From positions 1-64,000 of the forward strand of contig JAGPXD010000002.1 in NCBI GenBank assembly GCA_020746995.1: a stretch of DNA of 64,000 nucleotides, given 5' to 3'. The position numbers were made by a program, and so were the translations under genes. Positions 1 to 11,760 of this stretch are shown one piece after another. Numbering within the stretch: the first letter of the stretch is position 1; every line of letters begins with the position of its first letter. Origin of the DNA: Plectosphaerella cucumerina. Taxonomy: Eukaryota > Ascomycota > Sordariomycetes > Glomerellales > Plectosphaerellaceae. The notes under the pieces were generated by a model. That model was not told the origin of the DNA. It saw only the letters and a list, made by a program, of their open reading frames with translations, and searched no databases.

Positions 1-1229
1 TTTACTATTTATTCTATATAGTCTAATAACTAGTAGTATATTAAGGGGAAGATTATTAGAGTAAGTAAAGGTATTTTAAAAGGGTTATTATTAACTTTAT
101 ATAACTTTCCGACTAATATATTTAGACTAGAATAATCTAATTAGGGCTAGATTACCCTTTATATCCGTTAGATTCCTCTTAATATCCTCTTTTTACTATT
201 ATATAGTATAATATAAGGTTATATTAGGGGTATTATTATTACCGGCTATATTACTATTTTACCTTTATATAACTAACTAGTAGTACTTTTATCTCCGATA
301 AGATATTAATAACTAGGTTACCTCTTCGAGAGGTATTATACCGGTTATAAAACTATTTTTCCGTAACTTAACTTCCTAAGCCGATTAGGTACTATACTAT
401 CTAATATTAGAAGCCTATAGGCTTAACGGAATATATTTCTAATCCCCTCCCGTTAAACTTTAGTAACCTTTCTATAATTACCTATCCTAGGGATTACCTT
501 CCGGCGGTATAAGTCGCTTATCTCTCGGCTAGCTACTATACTATTTTATTATATCGGGAGTTAGAGATATCATATTAGGCTATATCTCTTATCTACTTAG
601 CCTTAATTAAGTTTTACTTAAAGTCTAGTACCTTACCCTAGGGTAAGAGGACTATCTAAAGGTAGGTTAATTATAACAGCTATTAATTATATCGTCGGAA
701 TTATCGGGACTAAGATAGGGGTAGAGAGTTTATTTATTAGTATTAGAAGATAACTACTATCTAGGAGGTTAACTCCGGAATAGTAATATATCTTATCTTT
801 ATTATTAATAGAATAGAGTAGTATAGTCTAACTCGGGTTATATATATACTATAATCTAATATATAGACCGGACTTATTATAAGTAATTATACTATAGGAG
901 GTAAGGGGGTCTAGGGATTCGGTATACCTAACTACCTACTAAATAGGTTCTAGGGGTCCTATCGCGATAAAAATAGGCTTAGAAGATATAGATTAAACGG
1001 ATTAAGGCTAAATAACTTTTTACTACTATCGTAAAGTTATACATAGCTAAAGAATTACTATAACGGGAGTCTAGGTTAGCTATAATCGCTATACTTAGGG
1101 GTCTTAATTAATAGTATTAATATAATAATTTTTTTCCGTAGAGTAGGGACTTTACGTAACCTATCTACCGACCGGCGAGCCCTATAGCTTACACCCGACC
1201 GCGCCCCTTACGGAGTAGCCCACCCAACC
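1..1229. other. Degraded repeat DNA, family not assigned
   Basis: This is heavily RIP-mutated sequence. Minus-strand translation of roughly 1-1,130 gives protein-like stretches interrupted by TAG/TAA, suggesting the inside of a transposon that ends at 1,399, but I could not match them to a family. A more GC-rich patch lies at about 1,140-1,240. Confidence 0.4.
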
Positions 1230-1399
1230 GGCCTGCCCGGTTATAGTACTTAGGCTATACTAAATTTCCGCTTTAGGCTTAGTACCTAGTTAAATACCTA
1301 AGTCCTATAGTTTAGCCCGATAGTAGGAGCTTAGGCTACCGGCGGCCCCTACTTTTTATAGGCTTACTAGCTAAATATATAGGCTTTCTAGATAGGCCC
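1230..1399 (-). mobile_element. Terminus of a MULE-family element (one end only)
   Basis: Read on the minus strand from 1,399, this starts with GGGCCTATCTAGAAAGCC and matches the left end of the 14,951-15,594 element for about 160 bp, with scattered transitions and few gaps. A matching opposite end was not found upstream within the window, so the element is either truncated or continues off the left edge. The sequence just outside (1,400 onward) belongs to another repeat also present near 17,052, so this end probably marks an insertion into that repeat. Confidence 0.7.
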
Positions 1400-1515
1400 T
1401 AAATTAAAGTCTCGGAAGATAGTAATTTCTATTAGTAAAGATATAGTATATACTTAGTAAAGAGACTACTTATAAACTTAGTTTAGGCTTATAGTTAATA
1501 TCTTTATAATTTTTT
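1400..1515. repeat. Direct repeat, copy 1 (second copy 17,052-17,168)
   Basis: The block beginning TTAAAGTCTCGG and containing ATAGTATATACTTAGTAAAG is repeated in the same orientation near 17,052. Differences are mostly C/T and G/A transitions, as expected for RIP. Function unknown; it could be part of an LTR or of another transposon. Confidence 0.65.
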
Positions 1516-2322
1516 AACTTCCGATTCCTAGTATAAGAATAGTAATATAGTATATAAAATTATATTATATATAATAGTTAGTAACTAACTACTAAATTTA
1601 ATTACCCCGGTAATAATATAGTATATAACGTTATAGAAATATAAAAACTAAAGATTTAGTATAAGATAATCTAGTAGTATACTATCTACCCTATAAATAG
1701 TTGATAGTAGATAAATTTATTAACGAAATTATATAAGATATATTACAAACCCGTTGAAGCCTTAAGGCCTAAGAATTATATAGTTAGTTTATAAATACTA
1801 TCCGGTTATAAATACTATATAGAAGCTAAAACTAAGGAAGTAAATCTTATACCTTATAGACTATAAGTTACTATAACTATTTAGTAGTTTATTATTAAGA
1901 TAACTTAAGGGATAATAATACCTTTAGTTACTAAAGTAAGTTAATAAAAGGTAATAATAACTTTATCTAAATAATACTTATAATCTTAAAAAAATACTAA
2001 AAGTAATGGGAAAAGACTAACTAACTCCTCCTCTAAGTAATTATTAATTATAGTATAATCCATTAATAACCTAAAAACTATAAAAAGGTATTATAATATA
2101 GGGTAGAGAGACTTTTAGAAGAGGCTATAGTTAGTAAAAGGGAGGACTAATTTAGTAAAGTAATTAGTACTAACCGGGACTAAAAGCCGGGAGTAATAAA
2201 AGTATAAAAGATATACTAAGTATTAATATATATTAGTTAAAAACTCTAAGAGGTTTAGTAATTATACTATAAAGGGTTTAAGAATAGGGCCTATCTAGAG
2301 AGGTAGTATAGATAGTATTACG
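1516..2322. other. Unassigned RIP-degraded DNA
   Basis: AT-rich sequence full of stops in all frames. Plus-strand translation is weakly protein-like in places, but I recognise no domain. A 13-base match to the MULE-family terminus at 2,287 is not followed by further similarity. Confidence 0.4.
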
Positions 2323-2514
2323 ACCTAGGTATAATCCTCCGAAGATATATAGTCTGGAACCGAGGTAGTATATACTAGTAGTATATACTAGGTAACTAAG
2401 GAGTAACGTGTTATAGTAGTCGTCGTCGTCGTACTTATTATATTATCGTAAAGTATTACGTTTCTTTACTATAGGTTAAGGAGGTTTCTAATAAAGACTT
2501 AAATTAATTACTAT
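2323..2514 (+). repeat. Inverted repeat copy A (partner 12,748-12,939)
   Basis: This 192-bp segment starting ACCTAGGTATAATC is the reverse complement of 12,748-12,939, without a length difference and with mainly transition differences. Weaker similarity continues to about 2,900 and down to about 12,200. The two copies flank the gypsy relic in opposite orientation. Copy A could be the 5' LTR of that gypsy element, but a normal LTR pair would be in direct orientation, so its identity is open. Confidence 0.7.
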
Positions 2515-3149
2515 CGTAAGCTATCTAGAGGTATAAGCCTAGCTAGTACCTTACTATATACTTATAGTTCGACCTATCTAATTACCCTAATTATTCCTAG
2601 TCCCGTAGTAATTATAGTAATTACTACGTCCTATTTACTATAATTACTAGCCTTAGCGGAGTAATTATAGTAATTATAACCTAAGCTAGTCCGTACGTCC
2701 TTATTATTCTTACGATAAATTCTAGCCTTATATAATCCTCCCTAACTAGTCGCTTAATAGCCGTATAGATAGCCTCATTTCTAGGGTATACTATCTAGGC
2801 GTTATAAGATTCCCCTCCTTATAGTTAATATCCTAGTAACCTATAAGTAGTAAGTCCCCTAGCTATATAACCTATTTATTCCTATATTCCTTAGTTAATA
2901 TAATATCTAACCGGGTTTTAAAACTAAAATTAAAAGTATTATCTACCGATTATTATAATACTTAGGTCCTCCTAATTAATATATTCGGGTTCGAAATAAT
3001 ACCGTACTCTTTCTATACTAAGTATAGTATATACTATATAATAGTATCGGGGGTTTTATACTACCGCGAGTATACTTACTATAGTTATAGTTATAATAAC
3101 TCGGGGATTTCGGTTATAGTTAGTAGGTAGCTCTTTCTTCTTTAGTATT
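2515..3149. other. Continuation of inverted-repeat element / gypsy 5' region
   Basis: RIP-degraded sequence that still resembles the partner of copy A in patches, for example TTATAAGATTCCCCTCC near 2,800. It precedes the gypsy gag remnant and may be LTR plus leader. There is a local near-palindrome at about 2,605-2,680 built from GTAATTATAGTAATTA. No gene seen. Confidence 0.4.
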
Positions 3150-3388
3150 TTATAGGGTAAGGTACTAATATATATATAACTTCTCGGATTATAAATAAAA
3201 TATCGTATATTTAAGAGAGTAAAAAAGTAATAAAGTAAAAACTACTTAATACTAAATAAATAATAGATTAAGTATAGGCCGAAATAAATAAGGTAGTAAC
3301 TTATCTAATCCGCTTATAAAGTTAAAAAGACTTATTATAGTCTCGGGGTATAGATATAACTTATCGGAATACTTCTTCCTTAGATAAC

Positions 3389-3397
3389 TTAGATAAA
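3389..3397. repeat. Target-site duplication, left of MULE (TTAGATAAA)
   Basis: The nine bases just outside the left inverted repeat match the nine just outside the right one (6901-6909, TTAAGTAAA) at seven positions. The two mismatches are one G/A transition in each copy, so both derive from TTAGGTAAA by single RIP-like changes. A 9-bp duplication is the usual length for Mutator-like elements. Confidence 0.8.
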
Positions 3398-3444
3398 GGG
3401 CCTGTCTAGAAGGGCCGGACGTTTAGCTAGTAGGGCCGGAAAAA
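3398..3444 (+). repeat. MULE left terminal inverted repeat (47 bp)
   Basis: Starts GGGCCTGTCTAGAAGGGCCG and is identical to the reverse complement of 6854-6900 over 47 bp; the first mismatch is at base 48. It contains the unit AGGGCCGGA twice, flanking CGTTTAGCT, and retains a TpG that is TpA in the related element at 14,951. Confidence 0.92.
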
Positions 3445-3799
3445 GTAGACCTAAAATTCCGTAACTACTTAGAATTCGGCTAGCCCGGGCTAGCGCGGTA
3501 CTAGCTTAGGTACTAAGCTTTAATAGGAATTTTATATAGCTAGTATATACTCTAAACCTAATTAGGATTCTACCGCTTTAGCCCGCCCGCTACCTTTTTT
3601 ACTCTCTACCTAAGATTACTAACTTTACTCCGCTAACTAACCTACTAACTAACCTACTACCTAACCTACTAACCCGTCTCCTATACTACCTTACCTTACC
3701 CCTCGCGCTATATAAATCCCGCCGAAGATAATACCGGCGGTAGTAATCCCTACGGCCCACCGCTACCTACCGCTAGCTTTACTAGCTTCTAGGAAGCCG

Positions 3800-6340
3800 A
3801 TAAAGCTACTAAAAACTACACCCTTATAAACAGCTATAGCCTCGTAGTTAAGGACTACTACCCTATCGCTAACCCTATAAGATATACCTATAGATACGGT
3901 AAGGGTAAGGCGATCGCTAGTCAGGCTCTTACCTATATATATAATTCGAAGTACTATAAGACTAGTATATAGATAACTACCTACTCCTTCAGGATTAATA
4001 TTAAACTTCAGGACGATAGCTAGTAGGCTATCCTACCGTAGAATATCGTCGTTAGGACCCTCTATAACTATCCCGTGGTATCCGCTACTTCCTTTAGTTA
4101 TATCAGGGCTCGGATACTTAATAATCGTTATACCGATATCGTTACTATATAGAATAGTAGTATCCGCCTACGTAATATTATTACTAGCCTTACTAACCCG
4201 TAGGTAGGTAAGGGAGCCCCCCTTACCGGGATTTCCCGTAAGGACGTTATTAACCTACTAGCGAAGTATTATCTCTCTAAGCTCGCGGGCTATACACCCC
4301 TATAGTAGCTACTTAACGTAGGTACCCTACCCTTTACGTAATATAGCCGTTAACCCCTTTAGTAACTAGATAACCCTATAAGGTATTACTTCCGTGTTTT
4401 TAGGGATAGTAAACTACGGATCTAACAGCTCTTTATCGCGCTACGCGATACCCTCTAGTCTATCCGCGAGAACCTAGATATCCTATAGATAGACTATACC
4501 TATAAGACTAACCGCTTTAACATACCGCTACTATCTATTTACGGTATTTCCCCGCTACGTAAGAGCTTCTAGATTATAGCTATATTCCTTAAGGGCGAAA
4601 AGGAGGAATAGTATATATAGGCGCTTAAGATACTAGAACTATACTATCGCGAAAATAACTACCCCTCGCTGTGGGTTATTATTACGGACTACGACCTAGG
4701 GCTAATTAATACCCTTACTACCTACTAACTATCGCGAGATATCCTATACTTACTTTATAGATAGTATATTAATATAAATATCCTCGCGAAGATAAAGAAG
4801 TACTTCCCGAAACCTATATATCTCCCTAGTAGTTAGATTATTTAGTATTAGGATTTCCAGGATTTCCTTAAGGCTTAGAACGCCTTAATTTTATCCTTAA
4901 TAGTATAGTAGTATAATATACGGCTTAGGACGTTCTAGCGGTTTAACTATATTTATCCTAATACTATTAGCTATATAATAAAGATATAAATTAAACCGTA
5001 TAGCCCTAAGATTATTACCTTTTAGGTTAACTAAGTAGTATACTTCGGGTATTCTATAATATCTATTACTAAGTAATCCTACACTAGTCTAAAGGCCTTC
5101 CTAGTATTCGGTACTAATAATCTAGTAACGGTTTTCCGGAAGCTATAGCTATACTAGTCGATATAGATTTCTAAACTCTCGCTAGAGTATAAAAAATAGC
5201 TTAATAAGGTAGTATTTTCCCTATAGGTAGATATCTTCCAGGAGATTAGGAGTAAGGTAGTAATACAGGCTATAGAGATCCTACAGGACGAGATTACTAC
5301 TCTACCTAGGCGGCTATCTACGGGAGTACTACTACCCCCCTTAATAACGGAGTAGTAAATCTACGGCGATAGCTATAACCGCCTAAATATCACAATAGGC
5401 CTACCCTACCGCTACTACCTATACCCTTACTTACGTAACTACTAACCGCTAGAGATAGCGGAAATCGATATCTACTAGTAGTAGTACTACCTAGTAGATA
5501 TCCAGCCCGCTAGTAGTACCTAAAAATACTAGGATTATAGTAGTAAGGATAGTAATCCGCCCTTATCTATACCTCCCCCTATATCTTTAGAAACTTATAA
5601 GCTAGTAGTTATATATAGAAAAGGCCGCCTTTATAACTCCGTTACGATTTAGAAGATAATAAAAGGAAGGAACTATAGAGCCTATAGTATATACTATATA
5701 CCCTTATCCTTCGAAAATATCGAAGATAATAAGATCGTAGAGGTAATAGTAGTACCCCCCTTAACCACGCCCGCTAGGCTAGTATCTATCCCCGGTTAGC
5801 TAATATCTAATACTAAGGGTAGGGGTAGGCGGTAACGGCTTTACTATACGCCTATACCTACCCCGAGCCCTACCCCTAGCCTAAGCCCTAGCCTAGATAG
5901 TAATAGTCCCTATAAGGTAGGAACTATAGTACTACGCCGGTTAACGTAGTTTATAATAGCCCTAGAAGATAGTAAAGATAATAATCTAACTAGTAGTAAG
6001 GCTAGCGATAGCCTTATTTCTACGTAATATAAAGGGCTCCTAGACTTATAGATTAGGTAGGATAAAGAGGACGAGTTTACTATAGGAGACGACTTATAGA
6101 TCTATAATTATATTATAGTTAGAGGTAACCTATAGATAGCCTTACTTAATACGTATAGGATTATACTTTAATACTAAGGAAACTATTATAAGAATAATAC
6201 TATTAATAGCCTTACTATAGACAGCTTTACTAGCCGCGCTAGGTACTTTATAATAAGCTACTTTCCCGAGCTAGTACTCTATTTCCGTAGTTAATAGCCT
6301 AATCGCTAGGTTACTAGTCGGCGTAGGTATCGGTATCGTT
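3800..6340 (+). pseudogene. MULE transposase remnant
   Basis: Plus-strand translation shows the fungal MULE transposase core: LLSIYGISPLRKSF followed by FLKGEKEE near 4,530-4,610, ITDYDLGLINTL near 4,680-4,710 (containing one of the catalytic acidic residues), and INTNILAKIKKYFPKP near 4,770-4,815 (in intact homologues this begins with a CxxH-type WHxNxN). The preceding region carries a DNA-binding-like N-terminus and the part after about 4,900 may be the C-terminus. In-frame TAG/TAA replace Gln/Trp codons throughout. Family assignment comes from the motifs; exact ends are unclear. Confidence 0.8.
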
Positions 6341-6387
6341 ATATACCTTTAATTAATACTATTACAACCGGTAGTTTTAAGTACTTA

Positions 6388-6700
6388 TAACCGGTAGTTT
6401 AATTAAACCGTTATACCCGGGTATACCCCTCGCGATTACTTTAATTAACAACCTCACAACTAGTAGTTTAATTAAACTATTATACCCGGGTACGCCCCTT
6501 GCGATTACTTTAATTAATAACCTTACAACCGGTAGTTTAATTAAACTATTACGCCCGGGTACACCCCTTATAATTACTTTAATTAATCGCTTACGACTAT
6601 TAGTTTAATTAAACCGTTACGCCCGGGCGTACTAATCGGTAACCTCGCGATAGCTTTAAATAACGCCGATTAGTAACCTTACGACAGCTTTAATCGGACT
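6388..6700. repeat. Subterminal tandem repeats of the MULE (~69 bp x ~4)
   Basis: The unit contains TAGTTTAATTAAACCGTTA, then CCCGGGTA and GCGATTACTTTAATTAA, and recurs about every 69 bp. The last copies are shorter and diverged. The same units occur in the right half of the element at 14,951-15,594. Subterminal repeats of this kind are often transposase-binding sites in DNA transposons; that role is inferred here. Confidence 0.85.
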
Positions 6701-6853
6701 TATAAGCCCTATATAATAAGTACTTTAGCGGGTTAAGCTAGGGGAGTCTTTAGTAGATATAAAAATAGCTATTTTTAGCTAGGACTTTATATAATCTAAG
6801 GATAAGTTCGGATAGAAAAACCGTTAAATCGGGTTAGTTTAGTCTACCCTTAG

Positions 6854-6900
6854 TTTTTCCGGCCCTACTAGCTAAACGTCCGGCCCTTCTAGACAGGCCC
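6854..6900 (-). repeat. MULE right terminal inverted repeat (47 bp)
   Basis: Ends CTTCTAGACAGGCCC and is the exact inverted copy of 3398-3444. It is followed directly by the right target-site duplication. Confidence 0.92.
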
Positions 6901-6909
6901 TTAAGTAAA
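6901..6909. repeat. Target-site duplication, right of MULE (TTAAGTAAA)
   Basis: Partner of 3389-3397; both are explained by an original TTAGGTAAA with one G-to-A change each. Confidence 0.8.
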
Positions 6910-7400
6910 TAGGATCCGCTAGTAAGTATGCCGCTAAGTTCCGATAACTTACCTCTTACCTCCCGGACTAAAGTAAGACTACTTTTATAACCCGATTCTA
7001 TAAAGGCCTAAAAGACTCTATTAAGGACGACTTTATCCGTAAAAAATAACCTAATAAGCTAGTCGACTATATTACCCTAACTATTAAGATTAATAACCGT
7101 TAGTATAAGAGGTATATAGAAAAAGGGAACCGTAGCTAGATAGGAAGGGGATAGGGAGCTTACCCTACTTTCTAGCCTAATACTAGCTACCGTTACTAAT
7201 ACTAACCCTATTAACGTAATAAATATTATATAATAACCGCCTATAGAGGGACTATATACACTAGCCTTATAAAACTTAACGTATTATAAAAGGGAAGGAA
7301 AGACAGGAAGGATATTAAATACTTTAACTACTATAAGATAAGCTATTTTATATATAATTACTATTAACCTAAATATATCGAAAGCCCCCGATAACTTAAT
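6910..7400 (+). pseudogene. gypsy gag remnant with ruined zinc knuckle
   Basis: Plus-strand translation gives a gag-like stretch (KYAAKFRQLTSYLPD, then FYKGLKDSIKDDFI), typical of chromovirus capsid. A spacer follows, then FNYYKISYFIYNYY at about 7,318, which is a CCHC zinc knuckle whose Cys codons (TGY) have become Tyr (TAY). Many former CAA/CAG/TGG codons are now stops. The N-terminal part of gag lies before 3,389, on the far side of the MULE. Confidence 0.75.
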
Positions 7401-8329
7401 ACTACTTAGTATAATAAAAAGCCCTAAACCTTAGTTCGGACTCTTATAATCCTAGAATATAGCCTGATATCTACCCGAGATAAGGTAGTCCGATAAAACT
7501 ACTAGGTTAAGATTATTAACTATAGTAAAGAAGAAGAAAGTAAAATAATATAGGAACCCGTAACCTCCGATAATAAAGAATTAATCCCTAATACCTAGCT
7601 ATAAGACTAATAACTTACTATCCGGCTAGAGGGATATAGAGATCTTAAAGAAAATAAAGCCGTTAACTTCTTCGGGTATAATACTCGAGATACTAGTAAG
7701 GTACTTTATATAACCTATACTTTTAGTCCTAGGGAAAATAATAATAATCGCCTACCCCCTAGTAGCCCTAACTATAATACTATATTTTAGGCTTAATATA
7801 TCTATAATAATTACCCTATATACTATATATAAAAACTTAATTATAACTTCTACCCTAGGTAACCTAACGATAATATAATCGAATATATCTATACTAATAA
7901 GGAACTACCCTATTAGGTACCTACTATTCGCCTACTAGGGAAGAGAACTATTATCTTTATATTATTACCTAAATACCCTATACTATATATTAGTTATAAG
8001 ACCCTTTAGTTTAACTACCCTATCGATATATATAGGGTATATACTTTACGAAAGATCCGCGAATAGAGGCTCCTTTAGTCCTAGCTAGGTACTACTAGAA
8101 ACCTAGGATAGACCCTTATTAGAATTAACCTAAATAATTAAGGTAACTATAAACTCCGTCGCTAAAGGGTTAAAAAGACTCTTCGGAAGAAAGAGGAATA
8201 GTAATAATTAACCTTAACTTACCCATAACCCTAGAATTAACTATTATCCGCCGCGACTTAATTACTAACTTACCTACTTTAGGCTATTAGGCCTAAGGAA
8301 CTAATATAGTTATATTAGGCGAAGTTAGG

Positions 8330-11300
8330 AGAGAGAAAACCGGATTATTAAATTCTTCCTCTTAATAACCTAAGACTAGGTATAAATATAACGATAACTC
8401 GGGAAAAAAGTTACACTACTTTTATAAGGGTAAGAGTAGGTATAAGTAAAATCCGTTAAAACCCTATATAATATAGTATATAATAAAGGCGACTCTAACT
8501 ATCTTATACTAAGAGTTACCTTATAAGGGTATAAATATATAGTACTCCTAGATAGCGGAGTATAGGGGAACTATATATTACTACGACTTTAATAGTAACT
8601 CGGACTTATAATAAACTATAAGAGATACCCTTACTAGCTAAGATCCGTAGAAAGCGGGTTTATATAGTATAACTAAGGAAGTATCGATTAAGAGACTATA
8701 TACCTTAAGATCCGTATCTAAGGGTATATAATATTAACTATATTTAATATTACGGAAATTAGAGATTAGGATGTTATCCTAGGTATCCTATAACTAAGAA
8801 AGTAGAATCCCTAAGTAAATTAGAATCCTAGTTAGATTTAATAGAGAGATATAACTCCGGTATAGTCTTATATAAAGACTATAAGATATCTTATATAACT
8901 CTAAAAAAAACTTAATAAATATAATAACTAAGACTTTAGTCGCGATAAATAACGTAAGGCTCTTAAAGAATAAATTAAATATATTCTAATTAAGTACCGG
9001 AAGTATTTAACCCTATTTAAGGAGGAACTTAAAATAAGCCTCCCTTTATATAGTTATTATAACTATAAGATTATACTTAAGGAAGATATATAGCCTAGGT
9101 TCTATAAGATCTACTAGCTTAACGAGAAGTAGTAGGCTATACTTAATAAGTACCTAGAAGAGAACCTCCGGAAAGGATATATTCGACTATCTAAGTTACT
9201 AACTAGATACCTAATCCTTTTTATTCCTAAGAAGAATAGGAAATTACAATTATATATTAACTATCGATAGTTTAATAATATTATAATTAAGAATTACTAC
9301 CCCTTACTATTTATTACTAAGTTTTAGGATTTATTAGTTAGAGTATAATAGTTTATAGTTATTAACCTTAAAAGAGTATATAACTTAATTTATATAAAGG
9401 AAGGAGAGGAGTAGAAAATAGTTTTCCGTATTTACTAAGGATACTTTAAGTATTTAGTAATACCTTTCGGGCTTATAAATACTCCGGTTATATTCTAAAC
9501 GATAATTAATAAAGTCTTTCGCGACTTTCTTAATATCTTTATAGTAGTATACCTTAACGATATCCTTATCTTTTCGGGAACCCTTAAGGAATATTAAAAG
9601 TATATTTACTAGGTTTTAAAATAACTAATAGATACTAAACTACTTATTAAACCCGAGAAGAGTAAGTTCTATACTTAGGATATAGACTTCCTTAGATATA
9701 ATATCCGACTAGGGGAAATCTATATAGACCCTAAGAAGATTAAAATAGTTAAGAACTAACCGATACTAGTTAATATCTCCGACGTTAAAGGATTTCTAGG
9801 ATTTATTAACTTCTACCGATAATTTATAAAGGGATATAGTTAGATTTCCCGACCTCTTATTAACCTTATAAAGAAAGACTAGTTATTCTGTTAGTAGGAT
9901 ACTAAGGAATAAACCTTTAAGAGTATTAAGAATAGTATTTTAAGTAAACTAATTCTTAAAATCCCCGATCCCGAGTTACTATTTAAAGTCGAAACTAATA
10001 TATCTAACTATATACTTAGAGGATAACTAGGATAAAGGGATAACGAAAGATAACTTTACCCCGTTATTTTCTACTTTAAGAAACTTTATAAACTAGAACT
10101 TAACTACTAGATCTATAATAAGGAACTAATAGCTATTATTAAAGTCTTTAAGGAATAGAAGTTATACCTCTTAGGTACTACGTACTTAGTTAAGGTTCTT
10201 ACGGACTATAAAAACCTTATTAACTTTATAACTATAAAGGAGTTAAATAAATAATAGATAAGATAAGCTAAATTCCTTTCGGAATTTAACTTTACTATTT
10301 TATACCGTAAAGGATTAGAGAATAACCGGGTAGATACCTTAAATCGATATAGTAACTTAGTAAGTACTAAAATCCCCGACTATAATATAATTCTCTCGAT
10401 TAATTTATAAAGCGATTTTATACCTAATAAACGAGTTTTAGAGGTCCTTACTACTCGTAAGGAGACTACTTAAAAACTTATTATATATATCTATAATACT
10501 CTAGCCTACGGATATTAAGGAGTCTAGAAAATATACTAGTATATCCGATAGTATTATAATAAGAATATTATATACCTTTAAGTATAAGAAATACTTAAGA
10601 CTTATAACCTCTACTATAAGAGTAAGGCCGTTAGGTATAAACCCTACGGAGAGTTTAAGCCTCTACCTGTAGCGGAAGGATTATAGATATCTATCTCTTT
10701 CGATTTTATTACGGACTTACCTAAGTCTAAGGAACTAGTCTTAGGATAGTAGTATAATACTATCCTAGTTATCGTTAATCGCTTTACTAAGTTCTCTTAT
10801 TTTCTATTATACCTTAAAACGGGAACTACGGAAGATTTTATGTATGTCTTCCTATATAACCTTACTATATAGTATAGTATACCTAAGGAACTTATCTCCG
10901 ATCGCGATAAGTTATTTATAAGCTACTTTTAGAAAGGACTTATAAAGTAATTTAGACCCGACTATTACCTCTTAACTATATTCTATCTATAGTTAGACGG
11001 ATAAACCGAAAGGACTAACTAAACCCTCGAATAATACCTTTACTATTACGTTAATAAGTAATAGGATAACTAGGTAATACTCCTTCTAATAGTATAGTTT
11101 ACCTATAATAGTATACCTAGTAAGTTAACTAAGGTCTTACCTTTTTATACTAACTACGGATTTAACCCTATAATATATAGAGAACCCAGGGAAGCCTTAA
11201 AAACTCCTAGAGTTAATAAACTAACTAACGATATTTAGTAGATTTATAACGTACTTTATAATAACCTTTAACTAGTATATATTAGAATAACTAAATATAC

Positions 11301-11730
11301 TAACTAGTTAAGGATAAAGGAACTATCCTTTAAGGAGGGGGATAAAGTCTACTTTATCTATAAAAATATTAAAACTATATACCCTAATAGTAAGTTAGAC
11401 TTTAAAAAGATCGGACTTTTTCGAATTTAGTAGAAAATCTTAGATACTAATTTTTAACTTTCCTTACCCGAGAATATAAAAATCTACCCGGTTTTTTATA
11501 TTATACTACTTAAAGTAGTATTAGAAAATACCCTACTCGAAACTAACCTCGAGGTAGATAATACCGAGGAGTATATAGTTAAGTAAATCCTCGACTACCG
11601 GATAAGCCCTAATAGACGGGATAAATATTTAGTTAAATAGGAAGGCTATAGATATAAAGAAAATATATAGGAACTACCGGAATACCTTAAAAACTCCTAG
11701 TTTCGACTCCGTTAGTTTTATTAGTACTCC
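8330..11730 (+). pseudogene. gypsy pol remnant (PR-RT-RNaseH-IN-chromodomain)
   Basis: Readable landmarks on the plus strand: protease LLDSG near 8,545; reverse transcriptase from about 9,000, with the catalytic box degraded to VYLNDILIFS (normally YxDD) at 9,547; RNase H at about 9,960-10,370; integrase core with SFDFITDLP near 10,700, ISDRD near 10,890 and the DG.TE.TN motif near 11,000; and a chromodomain at about 11,560-11,720 (KYLVK.EGY). In-frame TAG/TAA occur throughout at positions expected to be Gln or Trp. Not functional. Confidence 0.88.
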
Positions 11731-11760
11731 CTAACCCGAATAACGAGAAATTAGTATCGC

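Larger units (their letters stand above)
3398..6900 (+). mobile_element. Mutator-like DNA transposon (MULE), 3.5 kb
   Basis: A complete element bounded by 47-bp perfect terminal inverted repeats and a 9-bp target-site duplication, carrying a decayed MULE transposase on the plus strand and a block of about 69-bp tandem repeats near the right end. It sits inside the gag region of the gypsy relic, so it arrived later. It keeps more CpA/TpG than its surroundings, consistent with fewer rounds of RIP. The related non-autonomous element at 14,951-15,594 and the terminus at 1,399 show that the family has several members. The coding region is broken by many stops. Confidence 0.9.
3150..11760 (+). mobile_element. 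Ty3/gypsy chromovirus relic, interrupted by a MULE
   Basis: Domains appear in the order gag, CCHC knuckle, aspartic protease, reverse transcriptase, RNase H, integrase and chromodomain, all on the plus strand in broadly continuous frame apart from RIP-type stops. That order (integrase after RNase H, chromodomain at the end) defines the chromovirus branch of Ty3/gypsy. The gag region is split by the insertion at 3398-6900. The 5' boundary is approximate, and I could not identify a convincing direct LTR pair. Dead in all frames. Confidence 0.85.

Noticed and set aside
2287..2300. GGGCCTATCTAGAG, a 13-base match to the MULE-family end
   Set aside because: Similarity stops after 13 bases and the orientation does not pair with the terminus at 1,399.
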